Shown here: positions 46,401 through 55,400 of the stretch, one piece after another
Numbering within the stretch: position 1 is the stretch's first letter
Layout of the letters: each line of letters starts with the position of its first letter
NCBI GenBank assembly: GCA_013399015.1
Contig: VWZX01001052.1
Coordinates: 9,073 to 73,072, forward strand
Length of the DNA stretch: 64,000 nucleotides
Origin: Galbula dea
Lineage: Eukaryota; Chordata; Aves; Piciformes; Galbulidae
Direction: 5' to 3'
Translations under genes and position numbers: made by a program
The notes under the pieces: generated by a model
Databases searched by the model: none
What the model saw: only the letters and a program-made list of their open reading frames with translations
What the model was told of the DNA's origin: nothing

Positions 46401-49400
46401 TGGTCCATGAGGTTATTCTCCCCAGGTGCCTCTCTAAGGGTGCCCCAGCAGAGTGGGATCCTCACTGTTCCCATGGCATGTCCTTGAGCTACAGCAGGGT
46501 TTCCATGCTTGGTCACTGGACATTAAATGGACTCATTTCCCCATTTCTTGCAGTCTCTTTGCCCCCACTCTCAGCCTTACTGCCTTCATCTTCTCCACTC
46601 CTCTAGGTCACACCAAAGCAGGATCATTCCTTAATAAAGCCTTTGGCCAACTTGCTGGTTAATCTGCCTCTTGAGCCAGCCACACCATCAGCTCTGTGTC
46701 CAGCTCTGGGTCCCCAACCCTTGGGCAGGGCTGGCTTAGACCCATACTTGGGGAGACCTTCTGGCTCTCTGCAACTCCCTGAAAGGATGTTGGAGCCAGG
46801 TGGGGGTTGGTCTCTTCTCCCAGAGGGCTTTCAGAGCCCTGGAGATGTGATGCTGAGGCACATGATTTAGTGGTGACCTGGCAGTGTTTGATTAATGGTT
46901 GGACTCAATGTTCTTGAAGTTCTCTTCCTATCTAAACCATTCTATGATCCTTTGAAGAGCAGGGGCCAGATAAGAGCAGGCCACTTCCTCAGAGGATGCT
47001 GTGACTCAGCTCAAACAAGCAATAAGAGAGAGAGGTTCTAGAGAGAGGAAAACCTTGTTTGGTGTCTCTGCATGCAAAGTACCTTAACTTCTACCCAGAC
47101 TAACAGTTGATTTGCAGGGATGTCCTCTGTGGATGTGACTGACACAGACCAAAAGGATGATTAGAGATGGAAAATGGCTGGGCTGCAGTGTCAGACACCA
47201 CAGAAGCTTTTGTCCAAGTCTGTATAGGCCTACTGTGCTGAAAAGAGACTCCCAAGGACTGGGATGGGGCTCAAGTAACACCTGGGGACTGCAATAGGGC
47301 AAATGTCTCTTGTCTAGACCTTGCTTTTACCAAGAAAGGCTGAAACAGATGATCCTTGAGATCCCTTCCAAGCTGGTATTCACAAAATCACAGAATGATT
47401 TGGGTTGGAAGGGACCATTAAAGATCATCTAGTCCAACTCCCCCACAGTCAGCAGGGACATCTCCAGCCAGAGCAGGTTGCTCACAGCCCCAGACAACCT
47501 GACCTGCAATGGTTCCAGGGATGGGACATCTCCAATCTCTCTGGGCAACCTGGCACAGGCTCTCACCACCCTCAGTGGAAAACATTTCTTCCTTCTCTCT
47601 AGTTTAAATCTCTCATCTTTTAGTTCCAACCCAACAGCCCTTGTCCTGTCCCAACAGCTCCTGCTCAAAAGTCTCTCCCCAGCTCTCTGCTAGGCCCTTG
47701 AAGCACTGCAAGGCTGCACTAAGGTCTCCCTGGAGCCTTCTCTTCTCCAGCCTCAACAACCCCAACTCTCTCAGCCTGGCCTCCCAACAGAGAGCTTCCA
47801 GCCCTGGGATCATGCATGTGGCCTTCTCTGGCCCCACTCCCCCAGCTCCATGTCTCTGCTGTGCTGAGGACTCCAGAGCTGCCCCCAGCCCTGCAGGTGA
47901 GGTCTCTCTAGAGCAGAGCAGAGGCAGAATCCCCTCCCTGCCCTGCTGGCCATGCTGCTGGGGATGAGCCCAGGCCATGGTTGGCTTCTGGGCTGTGAGC
48001 ACACACTGCTGCCTCGGGGCCAGCTTTTCACCCACCAGATATGCATCCATCCACAACCCATCCTCTAGGCACAGATCACTTGTAGGTGGAGTACCATGTG
48101 TACCCCCAGATCCTTCTCCTCAGGGCTGCTCTCCATCCCTCCACCCCCCAGCCTGGACTGACACTGAGGATTGCCCTGACCCAGGTGCAGGACCTTGCAC
48201 TTGGCCTTGTTGAACCTCATAACATTCCCATGGGCCCACTAGTTGCACTTGTCCAAGTCCCTCTGCATGGTTCCTGTCCCTCTGGTGTGTCTATCACACC
48301 ACTCAGCTTGGTGCCATCTGCAACCTTGCCAAGGGTGTTCCATGGCTGTATGAAATGGGTGAAATCAGCAGCTGCAGAGATCACTCCTTTTGACACCAGC
48401 TCATTTGACTGCAGACTCTCTGCATCTGCATTATCTGCTGGGGGCTGAGGGCCAGCAGAGAGGCCTGACCCTGAGACCTGTGCCTTGGGTCCTGCAGGGA
48501 CACCAGGCTTTGCCTGAGCAAGACATAAGAGTCTCTAGAGCTCTCTTTTCAGTCTCCAGTCCTGGCTAGAAGCAAATGCTTTGCTAATGCATTCAGCTTT
48601 GCTGCCATTGCCCTGGCTTCCTTGAGTGCTTCTCTTGTATCCTGATCACCATCTACACCCAGGAGCTATCTGCCACATTTCCTGCTCTTGGTGGTCTGCA
48701 GGGAGATACAGTGATAGTTCTGGTGCCTTTTATGCCTTGCTTCTCACCTCCTCCTCTCACACAGTGCTGCACCTCTCTGCTACCTCCCAGCCCTCCCTGG
48801 GCTGGGCTTTGGATGTTGAAATGAAACTTTTTTCAGCCTTTTTTTTCCCCACCCAGGTTAGCATCACAACTTCTTGATTCACCTGTGACCCTCCCAAATA
48901 GTTACTCAATGATTATCTTTGCTTATTATGGACCAAATGGGGCTTATTGTTGGATTTGACACAGAGAGAGACACAAGCATGCTTGTTGCTGCCTCCCCTT
49001 CCCCCCCTCCTCTTTCTCCTCTTCCTATTTTGACCTCCAAACTTTCCACCAACCATCTTCTCTTGCTCCTCTTGCTGCTTCTTCAGCTGCTCCATGAGCT
49101 TCTGGAATTCCTCCTCCTTCTGCTGTTCCTCCAGCATTGTGGCATCATTTTGTTCTGCATAAGCCATGGCCACCACAGCAAGGATGAGGTTGATGAGGTA
49201 GAAGGAACCAAGAAATATAACCACCACGAAGAAGATCATGTAGGTTTTCCCTGCTGAACGTAGAGTCTGCGGGAAGAGGAGGCACTGGCTGTCACACCAC
49301 CTTGGCATGAGGTCAGTTTGGTCATGCTTCCAATAAGAGGTCTGGCACCTGGGGACCCTCCCATTTGTGGTAGGAACACAATATTTTGCTCCCATCTGCC

Positions 49401-52400
49401 CCAAGGGCTGCTCATTGCCTATTTGAGCTTCCTGCAGTTGATGGCTCTGGGTTAGGACTCGTGTGAACAGTCAGAAGTTTGGGCTATCCCAACTCCATCT
49501 GGTAGCCCAAGCATGTATGGAGATGGGAGCAATATTTCACCAGAGCTTGGCTTTGCTGTGACAGCAGCTGATGTCCCTCAGCCCCCCAGATTCTCAGGTC
49601 TCACCCTTGGGTAAATATTGGTCTTTTCCTAACTCTGGATCTGGACATAACCCTTTCCAGAGAACATGGGTAGCCCTTGGACTTAGGCTTGCTTTTATCT
49701 CAAGGGTCACTGGCCTCAGGGTCAGCTGGGGTTTCATGGTGTTTGCAGCTTCTAGAGGTTTGTCCTACTGCACTGCTTGGGTTGGAGAACACCACAGAAC
49801 CTTGCCCCATCTCTGTTGATCCTGGCTAGATCCATAAAGCACACTTTGAGGTCCCAAAGGTTTCCAGTCAAGTGATTTTTCACCTGTCCTAGATCAGGGG
49901 CAGCATCAAAAGAAGAAGAACATTTTGCACAAGGAGAAGGATTTGTTGCCTACCAGCTGGAAGAGGTTCTCCCAGAAGTCCTGGGTCATGAGGCGGAAGA
50001 GGGCCAGGAAAGCCCAGCTGAAGGTGTCATAGCTGGTGTAGCCGTAGTTGGGGTTCCTCCCTGCCTTCATGCACTGGTAGCCTTCAGGGCACTTCCTACC
50101 AAAGGAGCCATGGGGGCAGCTGGCATGAGTCCTGGCACTGCCCCCTCCTGCACCCACCATGAAATGTTCCACCCCTGGAGGTGCTGAGATGCTTCAGCAG
50201 AACCTCCCACCTAGGTGATACAATCAGGGTGCCCAGACTGACACCACCTTCCCCAAAGCTGTTCCAGTCAGGATTCACCTGCAAAGCCACATTCCCAGCC
50301 TTGATCCTGTCCCATCCCCAGGATCATGTTCCCACAGGCTGTGCTGGTTGCCTTGTCCTCTCCTTGAAGAGCCAGAGAGGACCTCAGCCACCCACGTGAG
50401 CTGCACTCACCCAGCGTCGCTGCTGTTCCCGCAGAGCAGAGCATCCAGAGCTCCCTCCAGGAAGTAGAAATTGGCTTCACAGTTGGGGAAAGAGCAAGAC
50501 AGAAGAAAAGGAATAAATACAAACATTGATTTCTAAATTCTTGGCAGCTCCTTGCTGCCAGTGGAATTCCCTGGATCCCAGGGTTGGGCACGAGGTTGTC
50601 TCCTTGCCGCTGACTGTGCTGTTTGCATTGAACTACTTGGCTCTAGGCCCAGATTGCTCATGGCATAGAATCATGGAATTGTTTGGGTTGGAAAAGACCT
50701 GTAAGAACATCAAGTCCAACTGTTAACCAGCACTGCCAGGTCACTACTAAACCATGTCCCTCAGCACCACATCTCCATGGCTTTTCAATCCCTCCAGGGG
50801 TGGTGGCTCCACCACTGCCCTGGGCTTGACAACCCTTCTGGGGAAGAAATTGTTCCTCATGTCCAACCTAAATCTCCCCTGATGCAACTTGAGGCTGTTT
50901 CCTCTTGTCCTATCACTTGTTTCTTGGAAGAAGAGGCCAACCCCTGCTGCATTGTATCACTGATCCAACCCAAGCCCATAAAGAGCTCTGGAAACAGCTA
51001 GGTTGGCCAGGGTCAGGCCTCTGGGGAAGCTGGGTTAACTTCTGGTCAAAGAAGGCTGTTTTACTAGGAAAGTGTACAAAATAGCACAGCATTCCCAGGA
51101 AGTACTGAGCATGGAGGACTGCAGGAGCCCCAGAGGAGCCTGGAGAAGCTGCCTCCTACAGCTCCATGGCCACTGCCTTCCTCTTACTGCTCCCATCCCA
51201 ACCAGGCCCTATTTGGTGGGGCATTGGGATGGGAATCTCCTGCTCATAGACCAGGAGTCATTAAAGCTCCTCCTTACAGCTTGAGCCCAGACCCAGAACC
51301 ACAGGAGTTGCCACCACAGGTCACCAGCTCCCAGGGACACATAGATAAGCACCTGGAGACCTCCACCCCAGGACATGGCAGAGGGTGACCCCATCCTGGG
51401 CATCACCTAGCATAGCCCTTTTAGGAGCCCCACAAGAATCACTGGAGCTTCCTCAAAACATCCACCCTCAGCTCTTCCTGGCTCCTTGCCACCAGGTTTT
51501 GATTTAACCTAGGAGGAGAGACGTCCTGCTTGCGAAACTCCAGGGGATGTGCTTTTGGCCCAGCCCCAAGAGCTGTTAACCTGAACACGTGGCTGCAGGG
51601 TGCTGTTGCTATTTGCACTGCCACTCATTAGCTCCTGCATATTGCATTTGCACCCCTACCAAGAAACCTTCCTGTAATTCGTGCCAGAGCTGCTTCTACA
51701 GCCAAGACGTGACCCAACCTTCTGCTGAGTGCCCTGCATGAGAGGTGAAGCATCCCTGTGGAGCTCCCCACAACTGTGCAGCAGATTTTCTGGTCCTTTT
51801 ACATATTCATGGAGTTTAAATCCCCAAAAGCAATGAACAGCACCCAAGAAACCCCACAACCCTTTTTTTGGGCCAAACTTGTTTTAAAGAAGCAGTAGGA
51901 AAGTAGCAACCTTGGAGACCTGTCTGAGAACCTGTGCTTGATCCCACCTCTCCTTCCTTTCCCTCCTGCTGGCTGCTGTGGTGTTGAATGCTTGCCTGCA
52001 ATGCTCACTACATGCAGTGGTACTGGGGAAGGAGAGCCAGCCATGATGCAGCAGTGAAAGTAGGTAAGAAAAGTCACTCCTGCACCTTTCCTCCTGGTTT
52101 TCCATCCAAAGTCCCATCTGCTTCTGGAGGGTTTGGTCTCCCTATTGTGAGCAGCCAGGTGGAGAAGCTGTTCCCCAGTGCCCACCTCGATGGGGAGATT
52201 GTGCCCTCACTAGCAAGTGGGAGGATGGAGACATTCCTTTGTCCAGGCCTTCATGTAGTAAACCTTTCTGGAGGAGTTTAGCTTGCCCAGGTGGCTGCAT
52301 TGTCCCTGGGCAAAGAGGATTTGATCTCATCTGTCCATCCTCTAAGCATGTACCACCTCTGTTTCAGCCACCAACCACATCTCCCCCCAAAGCCCCTTGG

Positions 52401-55400
52401 CAGGAAGATCCACATGAGCAAACCACCTTTGTCTGACACCGAGTGAGGAAACTGAGGAGCAAAGCAGGGTGATGGGTCAGCAGAGAAAGGGATGCAGGAA
52501 CATTTACCTTCATCATTGATGTAGGCTTCAAAATCAAAGGTGCTGTTGGTGGTGAAGTTGCTGGTGAAGTTGCTGGCCATGCCTTCACTGAAGTTGCCAT
52601 AGAGGGTTGTGTTGGCCAAGGTGTCATTGTCCAGCCCCCAGTCCCCCAGCAGGGTGTCGTTGAGGGGCGGCCACCGCACGCACTTCTGCCGCAGGTTCCC
52701 CATGAAGAGCTGGAGACCGATGAGGGCAAAGACACTCAAGCAGAAGACAGTGAGGATCATGACATCTGAGAGCTTCTTCACTGACTGGATCAGAGCCCCA
52801 ACGATTGTCTTCAGCCCTAGGAGGGAGGGTGTCACTGCTGAGCTCATTGCTCCTTTGCTAATGGTGGAGAATGGGCTATGGTGTTCCCAAAAGGTGCTGG
52901 ATCTGCTGGGGACATGTGGGGCCACCAAATTCATCCAAGCTGCTCAGACCTCCAGCTCTGGTGTCCCATGTTTCATCCCAGCTGCCCCTCTAACCCCACA
53001 GATTGCTGGGCAGTATAAACCCTTCCCCCCAAAACTCTCATCCTTAGACCAGTACCAACCAAGCCTTCCCATGCCAACCTCAGGCTGGGGATCACAAGCC
53101 AAAGCCCACCCCAGCCATCAATTCCTTTTAGCTTTGTGTTTTACCTCAAATGCCCCAGTCTGGCTTTGTTTTTTGGCCCAAACCACTGGAGTAGAGCACT
53201 TTGCTGTGGCACACAGTAAAGCTATTTGCCAACCTAGCTGGAAGACGCTGAGCACCCCTCTGAGCTCCAGAAAAGTCCCTGTGGCCCAATAGCCCCACAT
53301 GCTGCTGGCCTGTGTGTGCTTGGGAGCCCAGCTGAACCCTCCAGCCCTACCCCTTCAAGCTGGAGAAACCTCAATGCATCCAAGTGAAGGTGACAAAGTG
53401 ACATCTGCATTAAACATCTGGATTAACTCATCTCTTCCCCTCCATCACCACTTCCTCCACAGAGGAGACTTGCCCACAGATCATGGTATCATACTGTCAT
53501 AGTATTGTCTGAGCTGGAAGGGACCCAATAGGATCATCAAGTCCAGCTCTTAAATCCATGGAGGACACCCCAAGAACCACACCATGTGCCTGGGAGTGTT
53601 CTCCAAGAGCTTCTTGAACTCTGTCAGGTTTGGTGCTGAGACAACTTCCCTGGGGAGGCTGTTCCAGAGCCTAACCACCCTCTGGGTGAAAAACCTCTTC
53701 CTAATCTCCAGCCTGAATCTGCCCTGACTCAACTTCATCCCCTACCCCCTAGTCTTATCACTTTCCACCAGATTTAGAAGATTGGTCCCCTCTATTACCC
53801 TCTGTGAGGATGTTGAAGGTGGCTGTGAGGTCTCCTCTTGATGAGCTTTTGACATGGCAGATATCATTTCCATCACCTCAGATCTGCATGGCTGATCCTG
53901 GAACATCCTGACACTGACCTCAAAGGCAGCTCTGAGCACAGAGCAGTTCTCCAAGGGCAGATGACTTTCAGCCTTGTCATCATACCAAGTTCCCTCCATC
54001 CCCAAACTATCTGGGTACAAAACCCTGTTCTCCAGGGAATTGTCTGTGGTGGGAAAACAACTGTTCTAAACCAGCTTATTTTTGCAACTGCTATTTCAGC
54101 AGAGCCTCTTGGGGCTGTGTTATTTGTAGAAAGAAGCAGGAGCTTATGCTTTGTTGAGTCCAATTTTTACCCTGTTGGATGAAGGCAAAAAAACCCCAAA
54201 ACACATTCAAATATGAACCTGAAAGATCTGGCAACTGCAGGGCCACAGGAATTCATTCACTAGGAGAACTGATCATTTCCAGTTCAACCTCACACCTCTT
54301 CGAGGGCTCTGAGCTTGCACTAGGTGGTACCAAAGCAGGTCTTGAAATGGCATTACATGTGGGGAAGAGCCATCAGAGGTATGTGTTGAGGTCCTGCAAG
54401 TTTGGGGTGATGGCACACTCACCAGGTAGCTCTTGCATTAACATCCCTCAAATATCTCAAGCCTAACACCAGAGCAGTCAGCAACCAGAAAAACTGAGTC
54501 TGTGGCTCCAAGGACCATGCAAAATGTATCAGTTAATTGAGACCAGAAACACAACATGGCCACAAATCCACTTAGGGCATCTCCAAGGAGCCCTAAAAAC
54601 ACCATGCCTGGCTCACCAGGGGCTTTCCCTGGCCAACCAACCAAATGAGAGCAGCTCACTTCAAGACAGAAGATCAGCAGGACCTGCCCCAAAAGCTGAA
54701 CCCTGTGGGAAGTCATGGATCAGTGTGGAATACCTTAACTCCTCTTTTAGCTCTGAGAGCTGTCAAGAGAACATGGAATTGGTGTGACCTGTGGGAAACC
54801 TAAGCTCAAGGACAGGCAAGATGGAGAGGAAACCTCTTCTTCAAGTCCCACCTGGTATCACCGTGATGGTTTTCAAGGCACGGAGGACGCGGAAGGTTCT
54901 GAGAGCAGAGATGTTCCCCAGGTCCACAAACTCAGTAATGTAGCTGCAGGACAGGAGAGGAAAGAGCTTGAAGGACTCTGCCAGGGACCTATCCCCTCTT
55001 TCTCAACTCTCCTCCCCTGTCCTCTGCCATCCCACCAAACTCACGCCATGGAGATGACCATGAAGTCCAGCCAGTTCCACGGGTCACGCAGGAATGTGAA
55101 GTCGTCGATGCAGAAGCCTCTTGACAGCACCTTGATGAGGGACTCAAAGGTGTATATCCCAGTGAAGGTGTATCTGAAATGGGAATGGTGACTGCAGGTC
55201 CAAGGCTCAGCTCAGGATGGAGTTTTGTCCACCCTTGCCCATGGGACTACCTTGAGGAGCTGAGTTTGGGGGCTCACAGTCACAGGCTGGGGGGTTCTTG
55301 GGGTACTTCAGCACTGGGGGAAGTTTTCACCTCAGCTTGTAAGGCAAGTTGGGATATCTTGAGGGACCAAGCCCTTTGGTAACTATTCTGCAACACCCTG

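Noticed and set aside
21268..50095. Toxin-resistance substitutions in Nav1.4 (tetrodotoxin, saxitoxin or batrachotoxin)
   Set aside because: Pore loops read DFWEN, GEWIE, FKGWMD and SAGWDG, and S6 residues (INLIL, SFLIVVNMY) are the ordinary sensitive types. Phe for Tyr is also a sensitive state.
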